Source of the DNA: an uncultured Aquimarina sp.
GTDB lineage: Bacteria > Bacteroidota > Bacteroidia > Flavobacteriales > Flavobacteriaceae
Assembly: GCA_947493035.1 (NCBI GenBank)
Contig: CANLOW010000014.1
Coordinates: forward strand, 1 to 42,327
Direction of reading: 5' to 3'
DNA: 42,327 bases
Part shown: one piece after another, positions 16,767-25,859 of the stretch
How positions within the stretch are numbered: position 1 is the first letter of the stretch
How the letters are laid out: every line of letters begins with the position of its first letter
Translations under genes and position numbers: made by a program
Notes under the pieces: model-generated
The model's database searches: none
Told to the model about the DNA's origin: nothing
The model's input: the letters and a program-made list of their open reading frames with translations, nothing else

Positions 16767-18716
16767 CTATTCGAATCGTAAAACGATAAATTCTGAACGT
16801 CTATTTAATTGATGTGCTTCTTCACTACAAGGCACTCCATCACTGCATTTATTCACTAAGCGAGATTCTCCATATCCTTTTGCACTTCTAATTCTATGAG
16901 ACTCAATTCCATTAGATAAGATGTACTTACGAGTACTTTTCGCTCTTCTATCAGATAAGTCTATATTATAATCATATGGTGCTCTCGAATCTGTATGAGA
17001 TTCAATATTAATTTCCATTTTTGGATATTTCTTCATGATACGCACAATCTTATCCAATTCTTCTGCTGCATCAGGGCGAATATTGTCTTTATCAAAATCA
17101 AAATAAATAATATCTAAATCTAACTTAACCACTCCATTATCAATTTTGATAATTTCATCATTAGGTGTTAAAGCTATTGGCACAAAAGTTTCTCCTGTTA
17201 CACTTTCTGTGATAGCATATTTTTTAGCACTCGCATACCCTTCCTTAGAAGCATCTATACGTACCTTCTCTGTACAATGCATTCTTAAAGCAAAATCATA
17301 CTCTCCATTAGCATTCGACGAAACTGTCTTTAGAACTTTACCAACAGAATCCCTTAATGTTAATTTAGCATTAGCTATACGCTGACCATTTAACTTATTA
17401 ATGATCGTCCCTTTTACTCTTTGAACACATGGTGGTAGTGGCACTTCTGCAAATGAATAGATATCATCTGCTCCTTTTCCTCCATCTCTGTTAGAAGTTA
17501 AGAAACCACTTTTACCGTCCTCACTAAAGACTAAAGCAAAATCATCATCGTTACTATTAAAAGGAGCTCCTGCATTTTCAGGGGTTGTAAACTTACCATT
17601 TCCTTTCATAACTGTATAGAAAATATCTAACCCTCCAAAACCTACACGGCCATCAGTAGCAAAATATAAAGTATCACCTTTAAATACAGGCATCGTTTCT
17701 CTTGCTTCCGTATTTACTTTCTTTCCTAAGTTTATAGGCTCTGAATAAGTTCCGTCTTTTTTAATATCTACATAAAACAGATCACTCATACCTGTTGTTC
17801 CTGGCATATCAGAAGCAAAAAACAATTTAGAACCATCTGGTGTTAATGCAGGGTGTCCAACTGAGTATTCGTTACTATTAAAAGGCAATTCTTTAATTCC
17901 TTTCCAACTAATTTCTTTATTCTTAACCTCAGCTTCTGCTTTAAAAAGCTTTAATCTAATTGTCCCTTCTTTATCTGTTTTTTTACGAAACACGAAGTTG
18001 TTCCTTGTAAAATACATTGTTCGTAAATTCTTAGTAAACACGGGTGTCGACTCATTTACCTCAGTAGTTGCTTTCCTTGCAAATAATTTAGCATCAAAAA
18101 CATCTTTCTTATTTTCCTGAATCTTACCAAACCACATATTAGAATAGGGAGTTTGCGTCCAAGGATTCAACTCTTTATCTGTCTTACTTTTAGGTCTATC
18201 TGAAGTAAATACTAATCGATCTGCATATATTGCCGAACCAAACTCAGAAAACTCTGTATTAATTGGCAGGTTGAATAATTCGAAATTAGACTTCTTTTGA
18301 GTCACTTCTGCAATTGTAGTTCTGCTAAAATTTTTCTTTAACACCTCATCATTTTCTACAGCATCAGAAAATTTAGTCATCCACTTAGCTGCATCTAATG
18401 GCTTTTGAGCTCCTTGTAAAGCATGTGCATAACGAAACATATACTGCACATCCATATCATTGCCTTGCTTTGCTGCTAGTTTTTCATACCAGATAACCGC
18501 ATCTTCCATGCGAGCATTGTAATAATATGAATCTCCTATTCTCCTTAATAATTCAGGATCATCATTCCCCTTTTCTACTTCTTTTATGTAAAGTTCTGCT
18601 GCTTTTAAGTAAGATAGCTTATCGAATAAAGCATTTGCTTTTTTCAACTTTCCACTTTGTGCTAATGTGGATAAGGTCAAGAAGAAACTTAAAACAATTA
18701 ATAAAGCTTGTTTCAT
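16767..18716 (-). CDS. OmpA-family protein with TPR, PD40 propeller and CarboxypepD-like domains (PorE-like)
   Basis: 649 aa with signal peptide (residues 1-19). Order of domains: TPR-like helices (about 20-120), WD40/PD40 beta-propeller repeats such as LVFTSDRPKSKT, HPALTPDGSKLFFASDMPG and LVFSEDGKSGFLTSNRDGG (about 165-430), a CarboxypepD_reg-like module (about 435-525, starting VKGTIINKLNGQRIANAKL), and a C-terminal OmpA peptidoglycan-binding domain (about 540-649) with YFDFDKDNIRPDAAEELDKI and NIDLSDRRAKS. This order matches PorE of the type IX secretion system and its many paralogues, which anchor to peptidoglycan from the outer membrane. The usual PorP/SprF partner is not adjacent, so a T9SS role is possible but unproven. 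Confidence 0.85.
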   Translation of the reverse strand: MKQALLIVLSFFLTLSTLAQSGKLKKANALFDKLSYLKAAELYIKEVEKGNDDPELLRRIGDSYYYNARMEDAVIWYEKLAAKQGNDMDVQYMFRYAHALQGAQKPLDAAKWMTKFSDAVENDEVLKKNFSRTTIAEVTQKKSNFELFNLPINTEFSEFGSAIYADRLVFTSDRPKSKTDKELNPWTQTPYSNMWFGKIQENKKDVFDAKLFARKATTEVNESTPVFTKNLRTMYFTRNNFVFRKKTDKEGTIRLKLFKAEAEVKNKEISWKGIKELPFNSNEYSVGHPALTPDGSKLFFASDMPGTTGMSDLFYVDIKKDGTYSEPINLGKKVNTEARETMPVFKGDTLYFATDGRVGFGGLDIFYTVMKGNGKFTTPENAGAPFNSNDDDFALVFSEDGKSGFLTSNRDGGKGADDIYSFAEVPLPPCVQRVKGTIINKLNGQRIANAKLTLRDSVGKVLKTVSSNANGEYDFALRMHCTEKVRIDASKEGYASAKKYAITESVTGETFVPIALTPNDEIIKIDNGVVKLDLDIIYFDFDKDNIRPDAAEELDKIVRIMKKYPKMEINIESHTDSRAPYDYNIDLSDRRAKSTRKYILSNGIESHRIRSAKGYGESRLVNKCSDGVPCSEEAHQLNRRSEFIVLRFE

Positions 18717-19110
18717 GCTAATAAAGAATTTGTTTGATCTACAATAATACTAAATCTCGTTTAGATAACTTTAACACAGCTATGCTCTATTTATTAAAAA
18801 CAAACATAACTAATGATTTTTCGCTGAAATGCACGTAAAATCGACATCTTTCTAAAATATATACTTCGTATAGGTTATTATTTTTTTCAGATAATGAATA
18901 ACGAAACTTCATCAAAATATTACGAGTTACAGATACATAGACATGTTACACTTGTCAATCATGTCATTTACTATTTTATGTAAGCATTATTTGGAAACAC
19001 GAAAATACACTGATCACTTACGAAAATAGGATCATTCATCTCTAAAAAACATTACTATCCATAAACAAAAGGTTTTATATATTACTTTTACCATCAACAA
19101 ATCAATAATT
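18717..19110. promoter_or_regulatory. Divergent intergenic region, 394 bp, with a -7 box for the OmpA gene
   Basis: No gene is seen. On the minus strand 18801-18808 reads TATGTTTG, a perfect -7 box about 85 nt before the OmpA-family ATG, though without a well-placed TTG. On the plus strand TACTTTTA (19083-19090), one mismatch from consensus, lies 20 nt before the ATG at 19111. The rest is AT-rich with no clear structure. Confidence 0.4.
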
Positions 19111-19806
19111 ATGAAAAAGATAATATACACTGTGATTAGTGCTCTTTTACTAATCAACTGCGGAAAAGGAACTCAAAATAAAGATAGTGTTTCAAACGGA
19201 ACGCCAGTTGTTACTTCAAGTTCAGATAGTTCTACATCTCAAGAAGCTATTTCTACAACACCTAAAGTTAAAGATGCTGTCAATGAATCATCTAATCGAG
19301 CTAATTCGAATTCGAATAGTGCTAAAGCTAATTTGAACACTAGTTTACTTCTAAATACAATTACTGAGTTTCAACTTTGTAAAGCGAATAGCCAGAAGCG
19401 TTCAGATTGTAGAAATGCTATTTCAGAATTTATTACTTCTAGTTATAGCATTAATGATTTTAAAGATGAAAAAAACACTCCTGTAATATTCGACAGCATT
19501 CAACCTATTCTTGCTAAATCATCTGCTTGGAAAAATATTGGAAGTGCTACTTCACAAAGCACTCTTGACGAAGCTATGAATCATGCAGCAAATGATGGGC
19601 TAGCCTTGATTATAGATACTTCTAAAACTTACGGACATGTAGTAGTGGTATTAGATGGAGAAGCCAAAAAATCAGGGTCTTGGGGTTTAAAATTACCTAA
19701 AGTCTTATCACTTGCAAATCATAATGCTTCAAAATCTTTTTATGACAAAACATTAGCTTATGCTTTTAAAAAGAGTGAAAGCCTACAGGTATACTTGAGA
19801 AAGTAA
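19111..19806 (+). CDS. Lipoprotein with papain-like (NlpC/P60- or CHAP-like) amidase domain
   Basis: 231 aa. Signal peptide with lipobox LLINC (Cys17), then a Ser/Thr/Asn-rich linker to about residue 75. The C-terminal 150 residues match the order of cysteine amidases: SDCRNAISEF (candidate nucleophile Cys100), then W.NIG near 140, DEAMNHAANDGLALIID (about 153-169), and YGHVVVVLDGEAKKSGSWGL with candidate His176. NGxxVI followed by GHVxVVxPG is typical of peptidoglycan-cutting CHAP/NlpC-like enzymes. The protein may therefore act on cell wall in the periplasm. Two other small exported proteins follow directly (gaps of 30 and 37 nt), so an operon is likely. The fold is inferred from spacing of motifs, not a clear family match; catalytic activity is unproven. 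Confidence 0.5.
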   Translation: MKKIIYTVISALLLINCGKGTQNKDSVSNGTPVVTSSSDSSTSQEAISTTPKVKDAVNESSNRANSNSNSAKANLNTSLLLNTITEFQLCKANSQKRSDCRNAISEFITSSYSINDFKDEKNTPVIFDSIQPILAKSSAWKNIGSATSQSTLDEAMNHAANDGLALIIDTSKTYGHVVVVLDGEAKKSGSWGLKLPKVLSLANHNASKSFYDKTLAYAFKKSESLQVYLRK

Positions 19807-19836
19807 TAGTAACTATTTAAAATACTCTTTTATATT

Positions 19837-20475
19837 ATGCGTAATTTTGCAACAACACTATGTGTCATTATAATATACTTAATAAACACATCTTGTACTT
19901 CAATAGATACGACTACAGAAGACAACCCTTGTTTACATGACAATTTCATTTCTAAAATAAAAGAGTATTATCAAATTGAATATGGTAAAGGCTTAAATAG
20001 AGTTATAGAAAATAACGATGATGAAATTCATGTCGCCTATTACAATATTCCTGAGGGCGAAGAGGATTTTGCTTACACCCAAATGGCAATCTATATTCCT
20101 AAAGCTTTAAAATCTGAAGCTATTAAAGAAGCTGATATCAATAACGATACTTTAAAGGATTTAATAATCTCTATCCATACTGAAGGTGGCGGAGGTGGAG
20201 GAAATGTTTGGTGGACTGATTTGTTTGTATTTATAAATAAGGGAAATAATCGCTACGAGCTCACTACAACAAAAACCAATTGGGAAATTTCAGGTTGTCA
20301 TGGATACTTCTTTTTAGAAGACATCAAAAACAACACTTTTATGGGAACTTCGTTTTGTTATGCACAAGAAGATGGTAGGTGTTGTCCTTCATTAACATAT
20401 AATACACATCTAAAATTCAACAACAAAACATTTGAAGTAATAAGCCAGCAAAAAATAACTAAATCATCAAACTAA
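19837..20475 (+). CDS. Hypothetical lipoprotein with Asp-rich calcium-type motif and CCPS motif
   Basis: 212 aa. Lipobox INTSC at about residue 20. EADINNDTLKDLIISIHTEG (about residues 98-117) resembles FG-GAP/EF-hand-like DxNxDxxxD loops that bind Ca2+. A Gly-rich stretch follows, then WWTDLFVFINKGNNRYEL. The later DGRCCPS resembles a CCPS motif seen in several families of small periplasmic lipoproteins. Six Cys in the mature part suggest disulfides. No enzymatic motif. It directly follows the amidase-like lipoprotein, which makes a role as partner or inhibitor conceivable, but this is speculation. Confidence 0.6.
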   Translation: MRNFATTLCVIIIYLINTSCTSIDTTTEDNPCLHDNFISKIKEYYQIEYGKGLNRVIENNDDEIHVAYYNIPEGEEDFAYTQMAIYIPKALKSEAIKEADINNDTLKDLIISIHTEGGGGGGNVWWTDLFVFINKGNNRYELTTTKTNWEISGCHGYFFLEDIKNNTFMGTSFCYAQEDGRCCPSLTYNTHLKFNNKTFEVISQQKITKSSN

Positions 20476-20512
20476 ACTATTTAAAACAAACATAGGCTAA
20501 ACAATATTTAAT

Positions 20513-20914
20513 ATGAAAACACCAATTCTCCTTGCTTTAACCATATTTATTTCTCTAATAAGTATTATCGATATTCAAGCGCAAAAAAAAGAAAAACCGG
20601 ATCCTGAAATGATAGAGGCTTATTTCACTGACAAAGACAATAACCGCTTAGGAGAAGATATTTCGCTAACACATAGCGATGGTTATATCTACATGTATCT
20701 TGTTACCCGAAATGCTATTGGGGAAAAAGTTACTATTGATTTAGATGATGACGATACGGGCTATATTTTCAAACGTGAATATTTAACTGCTAATAGTAAA
20801 ATAAAATTCAAAATAAAAAATGACCTTAATAAGATAAAGCTTGTTATTTTTAATCCAAACAAGAAAAAACATCTAAGAATAAAAGCACGCACTTTTAAAA
20901 AAAGTAATGAGTAA
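20513..20914 (+). CDS. Hypothetical exported protein
   Basis: 133 aa with signal peptide (residues 1-23, ending in IQAQ). The mature part is a small beta-rich, strongly charged protein: DGYIYMYLVTRNAIGEKVTI, an acidic run DLDDDDTGYIF, then alternating Lys/Asn strands and a Lys-rich C terminus (NPNKKKHLRIKART). It could be an Ig-like or cystatin-like sandwich; no family is recognised. It lies between two lipoprotein genes on the same strand. Confidence 0.6.
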   Translation: MKTPILLALTIFISLISIIDIQAQKKEKPDPEMIEAYFTDKDNNRLGEDISLTHSDGYIYMYLVTRNAIGEKVTIDLDDDDTGYIFKREYLTANSKIKFKIKNDLNKIKLVIFNPNKKKHLRIKARTFKKSNE

Positions 20915-20921
20915 TACCTCC

Positions 20922-20946
20922 TGGCAACCCCGCAAGGCATTTGTAT
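20922..20946 (+). repeat. Fragment of the dispersed repeat
   Basis: TACCTC followed after about 15 nt by GGCATTTG resembles one end of the element seen at 23112-23187. It lies in the 45-bp gap before the MORN-type lipoprotein. The match is partial. Confidence 0.35.
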
Positions 20947-20959
20947 AAAACAAATTTTT

Positions 20960-23095
20960 ATGATCAGAAATACCCTTGTAGTTATAAGCTTTATTTTTCT
21001 GTTTATTTCTTGTGAAACTTCCAAAACATATTATGATAAAAATTGGAAAATTTGCTCGAAAGAACAAGCTTCTTTTTACAGAATAATAGAAAAGAAATCT
21101 GACACTAGTTGGCTATTTAAAGACTTTTATATTGATAATCAATTACAAGGACAAGGGGTTTCATTAAGTAAAACCGAGGAAATTTGGGATGGGAATCTCA
21201 CTTGGTATCATAAAAACGGAAGAATACAAGACAGGGTACGATTTAAAAATGGTGAAATAATAGGTTATTATGTTGCTGTCGATGGTTACGATAATACTCA
21301 AGAAGGTTACAAAGAAGAAGATATTTATTATTTAAATCATCCTCCTTATCTTGATGATGCCATATCCAAAAACACTGAAGAGTCTTCTATATATTACAGC
21401 AACAGCAACCAAATCGCTGTTTTTAAAAAAAGAAATCCTAAAAATAACTACCATATTTATTTCAATAGAAATGGAGATACCATAGGGCAATTACTTTTAA
21501 ATAAACACAATGGAAAAATAAGAGGAAAAGAGATTTCATTTTATATGCAAAACGATTCTTGCTCCTCCATTAAGACCATTAATACTTATAACAATTTTCA
21601 ATTAACAGATGCTGTAACCTACAATAAATCAGAAAATATTATTGCTGAAGGTACTTACAAAAATGGCACCCCTTTTTCTGGAGCTTTCTACAGTGAAAAT
21701 TGTTATTTCTTCAAAATAAAGAATTTTGAAAAAGGAATATTATCTAGTGAGCTTACTTTTGATGCTCTAGGAAATCCAAAAGGTAGACTTTTATACCATA
21801 AAGGAGTCATTGATTATGGTTCTCAATTTCTTTGTGACACCTATGCTTCTTATAAAAATGGTAAACTAAACGGTTCTTATCTAGAACTATTTAGTACAGA
21901 TATTAATCAAATAAAAAGTGAATACCATTATATAGATAACATCAAAAATGGCCCTTTTGTTTTGTATAACAATTTTGGAGATACGCTTGCAAAAGGAGAA
22001 TATCGCAACAATGAGCTTTCCGGCATACTTACTAAGTATAAATACAATAGAACATCAACTGATAAAAGTTTGTATTTCGAATATTCTATTTTAAAAAAAT
22101 CGCAATCAGTTTCTCTTTTAGAAATTAAAAAATATAGTACTCAACATCGAAACCTTCTAAAAACATATACTTTAGAAATAGAGAGGTATAAATTTCCTAG
22201 CTTTCTAAACAATCCTTTAACTAATTTATCTGAAAGAGATCTTAATTTTGATGGTATCAACGACCTTAATTTCACTTCTTCACACAATCATTTATTAAAA
22301 AATAGCTATTATATTTTTGATGAAAAATTAGGGCATTACATATACCACAAAGCACTTTCTAAAGCTCAATTCCTTGATATTGATGAGAAAAATAAACACT
22401 TGATTTCTTATCAGTACAAAAACCAAAAGAAAGTGTTAGACTCTATGATATACAATGTAAAAAATAACATTGTAGAAAAAGTAAAACATTATCAAAAAAT
22501 TCTAAGTACTAAAAAAGAGGATATCAAAACCACACAAATTTATCCTACTCCCTATGAAGAATTTCCGTTACTTCATCCAGACATACCATCAGTACAGTTA
22601 ACGCAAGGCAACAAAACTTACTCCTTAGACTATAAAACTATCGAGCATATAAAACTAGATAAAAGTCCTTTCAGTATTCTTTTTCCTTCTTACCCTTATC
22701 AATATAAAAATCATTTTTATGGAACTAAGATTAATGTTACTGACAATAAAAAAGCTTTCCGAAATTGCAAAGAAAATACTTTGTTCGATGATATCCCTTG
22801 TTTGTCAATAGGAACAGGAATTGCGTCTCTTAATCACAATTTACATATCAACGACGAAGGACATTTATACTTATTGAATAATGAAGATGTAAACCGTATT
22901 CAATTAAAAAAAAAATTATCAAAAGAAGTACTTTTATACGCATTTAACGTAACTATGATTGAAGGAACGCTTCTTGATAAAAACTTCTCCGTTTCAGAAC
23001 ATCGAAATACATTCTATCTCAATATAGTTATTGATAGAAATTTAAACCGTAGAATAGAAAAAGGAGAACTCTACAAAGTTGTGTTAGCGTTTTAA
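20960..23095 (+). CDS. Large lipoprotein with MORN/YwqK-like repeats
   Basis: 711 aa. Signal peptide with lipobox LFISC (about Cys19). The body contains MORN_2/YwqK-like units, for example WDGNLTWYHKNGRIQDRVRF, then YKNGTPFSGAFYSE, and a NG-rich LFDALGNPKGRLLYHKG-type repeat pattern, spread over about residues 65-375. ERDLNFDGINDLNF (about 425) and DRNLNRRIEKGE near the C terminus resemble Ca-binding Dx[DN]xD loops. YwqK-like repeats occur in proteins annotated as antitoxins, but mostly their function is unknown. It is the last of the plus-strand lipoprotein genes and is unusually large. I see no catalytic site. Confidence 0.65.
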   Translation: MIRNTLVVISFIFLFISCETSKTYYDKNWKICSKEQASFYRIIEKKSDTSWLFKDFYIDNQLQGQGVSLSKTEEIWDGNLTWYHKNGRIQDRVRFKNGEIIGYYVAVDGYDNTQEGYKEEDIYYLNHPPYLDDAISKNTEESSIYYSNSNQIAVFKKRNPKNNYHIYFNRNGDTIGQLLLNKHNGKIRGKEISFYMQNDSCSSIKTINTYNNFQLTDAVTYNKSENIIAEGTYKNGTPFSGAFYSENCYFFKIKNFEKGILSSELTFDALGNPKGRLLYHKGVIDYGSQFLCDTYASYKNGKLNGSYLELFSTDINQIKSEYHYIDNIKNGPFVLYNNFGDTLAKGEYRNNELSGILTKYKYNRTSTDKSLYFEYSILKKSQSVSLLEIKKYSTQHRNLLKTYTLEIERYKFPSFLNNPLTNLSERDLNFDGINDLNFTSSHNHLLKNSYYIFDEKLGHYIYHKALSKAQFLDIDEKNKHLISYQYKNQKKVLDSMIYNVKNNIVEKVKHYQKILSTKKEDIKTTQIYPTPYEEFPLLHPDIPSVQLTQGNKTYSLDYKTIEHIKLDKSPFSILFPSYPYQYKNHFYGTKINVTDNKKAFRNCKENTLFDDIPCLSIGTGIASLNHNLHINDEGHLYLLNNEDVNRIQLKKKLSKEVLLYAFNVTMIEGTLLDKNFSVSEHRNTFYLNIVIDRNLNRRIEKGELYKVVLAF

Positions 23096-23111
23096 TTCTA
23101 CATTTTGGATC

Positions 23112-23187
23112 GAATTCCCCTTGGCTTGCCACGCATTTAACAAAATTAATTTTAGCTACATACCTCGTATGCTTGCCACGCATTTGA
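23112..23187 (-). repeat. Dispersed intergenic repeat, copy in reverse orientation
   Basis: Compared with the reverse complement of 29482-29559, this stretch keeps the order GAATTCC.., GGCTTGCC.CGCATTT, AACAAAA.TAATTTT and CTACATACC. It also has an internal direct repeat, GCTTGCCACGCATTT, at 23124-23138 and 23171-23185. It fills the gap between the convergent MORN lipoprotein and the GT-C-like gene. Confidence 0.7.
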
Positions 23188-23193
23188 TTCTCA

Positions 23194-24609
23194 TCATTTT
23201 AAAAAACTAGGTTTTAGACTGGAAGGATTTTTCCATGATGTAACTATATCAGGTTTTATTTTCAAAAGTATTTTTCTTAATAAATTCCAATTATTCTCAT
23301 ACGTAAGGTAATATCCTTTGTAAAGCTTTACCCATTCTTTCTGTTTATCATTCTGATATTTTATAATGTCTGAATCTTCTATACCAGAAACTATACGTAA
23401 CGTTCGATCTGTGATTTTTTCTGGAATCCAACTAGCGGCCTTGTACGGGGTTGCCAACAATAGTTGTTCTTTTAACCCTTTATGAGCAATAATAATATCC
23501 GGACTTTTAGAAAAATGAGTTGTTCTTTCTTTTAAAACCTCTACAATTACGACATACTCATTTACAGGAGGATCAAACACTTTAGGGTTGTAGGAAGTAA
23601 CTCCTACTGGCAGTAATACTAAACTCAAAGAAAGCAGCACCCATTTTAATTTTGAAAAACTGAATATTACAGGAAATAATAAAAATGATAATGCAAAAGC
23701 ATTTAACCATAAACGATACCCCAAACTACCTATTGAAAAGCCCCAAATTGGTATTAACAAAACTATGATGAGAACGAACAACGATTTTATTGACTTAAAG
23801 TAACTCCTATTCATAACACTTAAAATGAGAAGCACATGAAACAACAAAAGGTCAATTATCCAATGCCATTGATATGTTTCTGGAGCAAATCCTTTTATAA
23901 ATTGAAAAGGAACCCAATAACTTCCTAAATTCAATTCTTGTATTATTCTTTGATAGTCTCTCCACGTAAACAAACCTTTTAAGGGAATTGCAATTAATAG
24001 TAAAACAAAAATTGTACTAACAAAAAAAACAAAACACATATAGTTAAGCAGTTTACTGTCTAAAAGAAACCTCAACATCTCAAAAGTATACAACAAAGCT
24101 AAAAACACAAACGCAAATCGATGTGTTAGTAGGCCGAGAAATAACACTGTTAACTTCCAATACCATTTTTCAGGAATTAAAAAACACAATACAACCACAC
24201 AAAGTCCCATTACGTTTTTTGTAAACTGATGACTCATAAAAAGTAATGTAGGACTAGCTACTAAAAACAATGTAATTGCTAACAAAAGCCACTTGTCTCT
24301 AGTTTTTCTTCGGTAATAGACATAACACAAGTAAGGAAATAATACTGCTGTTATAGTTGCTACTAGTTTATACGCATATAATGGTGAAACTACGCATACC
24401 AACACCTTCATTAGCCAATAAATCAAGGAATAATTTTTACTATGCAATACTCCATGTGATAGCCAATGTGTCAATTGCATTTCATAGAAAGTACCATCCC
24501 AACCATTAGCATAGTTCACACTAAAAATCTGATAATAGCGAATACAAAAAAGGAGTACAAATAAGACTAAAAGTTCTAAAAGAAACTGATTTCTAGAACT
24601 AATTTTCAT
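23194..24609 (-). CDS. Polytopic membrane protein, GT-C glycosyltransferase-like
   Basis: 471 aa with about 10-11 predicted transmembrane segments from residue 10 to 340 and a hydrophilic C-terminal domain (about 345-471). The first extracytoplasmic loop holds YANGWDGTFYEMQLTHWL, resembling the acidic D/E loop of GT-C enzymes such as EpsG- or PMT-like transferases that use polyprenyl-linked sugars. A family match is not certain. It overlaps the upstream YARHG lipoprotein by 11 nt, so the two are probably made together. It could instead be a polymer or lipid transporter. Confidence 0.5.
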   Translation of the reverse strand: MKISSRNQFLLELLVLFVLLFCIRYYQIFSVNYANGWDGTFYEMQLTHWLSHGVLHSKNYSLIYWLMKVLVCVVSPLYAYKLVATITAVLFPYLCYVYYRRKTRDKWLLLAITLFLVASPTLLFMSHQFTKNVMGLCVVVLCFLIPEKWYWKLTVLFLGLLTHRFAFVFLALLYTFEMLRFLLDSKLLNYMCFVFFVSTIFVLLLIAIPLKGLFTWRDYQRIIQELNLGSYWVPFQFIKGFAPETYQWHWIIDLLLFHVLLILSVMNRSYFKSIKSLFVLIIVLLIPIWGFSIGSLGYRLWLNAFALSFLLFPVIFSFSKLKWVLLSLSLVLLPVGVTSYNPKVFDPPVNEYVVIVEVLKERTTHFSKSPDIIIAHKGLKEQLLLATPYKAASWIPEKITDRTLRIVSGIEDSDIIKYQNDKQKEWVKLYKGYYLTYENNWNLLRKILLKIKPDIVTSWKNPSSLKPSFLK

Positions 24610-25681
24610 TTTCTATCTGTCTGATTAAAGTTATATTTTCTTGCTCTATCGAAGTAATTAAATCATCGACATTTTGTCTAGAAGGAATATACCAATCTTG
24701 CTCATTGAAATAAGCCGCTAATCGACGAGAAGTAAACGTATATCCCTTTTTAGCAAAAAACTGATTCCTCAAATAACTTAATTGGTGAATATTTAACATA
24801 TTCAATTCTTCTTTAGATAACAATTTTTGAGTGCCTTTTTCCCATAATTGATCTATAATGCTGATGATAGAAGCATTTTTTCGTAGTTTTAGCTCTTCTT
24901 CCATCGATTTTATAAAGAAAACATTGGCCAGTTGTCTCTCATTCAAAAGTCCATTAAGAGATGTTTTGGTGGCCACATACCAATCTTTTGCTTTAAAATA
25001 CGTTTGCATTTTTGAGGTTTTAAATTGATAGCCTTTTCTTGCATAAAACTCATTACGCAGATATTGCAAATCGCTAATAGAAAATTGTTCTAAGTCGTCT
25101 CTATTTAACTTTCTTCCCAGACCTATACTATACATAATCGACACTTTATCTAGGTCAATAGCTTTTTGAGTATCCATTGATATTTCAAAAAGGTCATCAT
25201 TTGTATTGTCTTCTTTAAATCGAGAACCATACTCGTTAACATATTCACTTTCGCTTGACTTTATCGATTTCACCTTAATAGTATTTGAGAACTCATCAAA
25301 TTCTAAAATTTGTAGTTTGAAATCAGTAATTTCTTCGATCAGCTTTACCTCTCCTATTTGTAGGTTATCAATGTTTTGACTCCATTTAAATACCAATGTA
25401 TAGTTTCGGCAATCTTTAGACAACTCGGATCTTACTACTTTTATATTATGCTGTTCAGACTTTAAGACATTACGATCTATTAAAGCATCCTGTAATCTTT
25501 TTTCAAAATAAGCACCTAATTCAGAACATGCCGTTAATGGGTTTTGTTTTTGTATGCCTTCAGGTACAACTTGATCTATTACTTTAGACTCTTTTATAAT
25601 TAAGGAATTATCGACTTGCTTCTTTTTATTACTACAGCTAAATAGTATCAATGAGATAAAAAACAATATGTAATTTTTCAT
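24599..25681 (-). CDS. Lipoprotein with two YARHG domains
   Basis: 360 aa from the ATG at 25681; a 15-codon extension upstream would break the lipoprotein signal. Lipobox LILFSC (about Cys16). After a long linker come two YARHG domains: LQYLRNEFYARKGYQFK (about residues 205-221), ending in YFKAKDWYVA, and LSYLRNQFFAKKGYTFT (about 301-317), ending in YFNEQDWYIP. YARHG domains sit extracellularly, often with enzymes or sensor proteins; their ligand is unknown. The central part (about 55-150) holds a beta-rich domain with Cys pairs. It is in an operon with the downstream membrane protein (11-nt overlap). Confidence 0.8.
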   Translation of the reverse strand: MKNYILFFISLILFSCSNKKKQVDNSLIIKESKVIDQVVPEGIQKQNPLTACSELGAYFEKRLQDALIDRNVLKSEQHNIKVVRSELSKDCRNYTLVFKWSQNIDNLQIGEVKLIEEITDFKLQILEFDEFSNTIKVKSIKSSESEYVNEYGSRFKEDNTNDDLFEISMDTQKAIDLDKVSIMYSIGLGRKLNRDDLEQFSISDLQYLRNEFYARKGYQFKTSKMQTYFKAKDWYVATKTSLNGLLNERQLANVFFIKSMEEELKLRKNASIISIIDQLWEKGTQKLLSKEELNMLNIHQLSYLRNQFFAKKGYTFTSRRLAAYFNEQDWYIPSRQNVDDLITSIEQENITLIRQIENEN

Positions 25682-25859
25682 GAAAATGAATTTAGAACCA
25701 TGGCTACTAAAATTATTTATAAACACTCGTAATCAGTAACCACCATAATTACGCTTCCTAAAATGTGTTTCAGAAACTCTATAAAACTCTGCAAAACCCT
25801 GAAAATCAAAAATATGAAATTCATCATGAAGCAAAGAATAATTAAATATTTTTAAAATA

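Noticed and set aside
16598..16789. Plus-strand small membrane ORF opposite the L31 promoter and the terminator
   Set aside because: It covers a clear promoter and a clear terminator and has no family features.
18527..18721. Plus-strand hydrophobic ORF opposite the OmpA gene start
   Set aside because: Shadow of the signal peptide and TPR region of the real gene on the other strand.
20960..23095. Toxin-antitoxin antitoxin call for MORN/YwqK-like proteins (also 27425-28546)
   Set aside because: The label comes from relatives with weak evidence; no toxin gene or other support is visible.
25682..25726. Upstream start of the YARHG lipoprotein
   Set aside because: The first 15 codons would bury the lipoprotein signal; the ATG at 25681 gives a proper lipobox.
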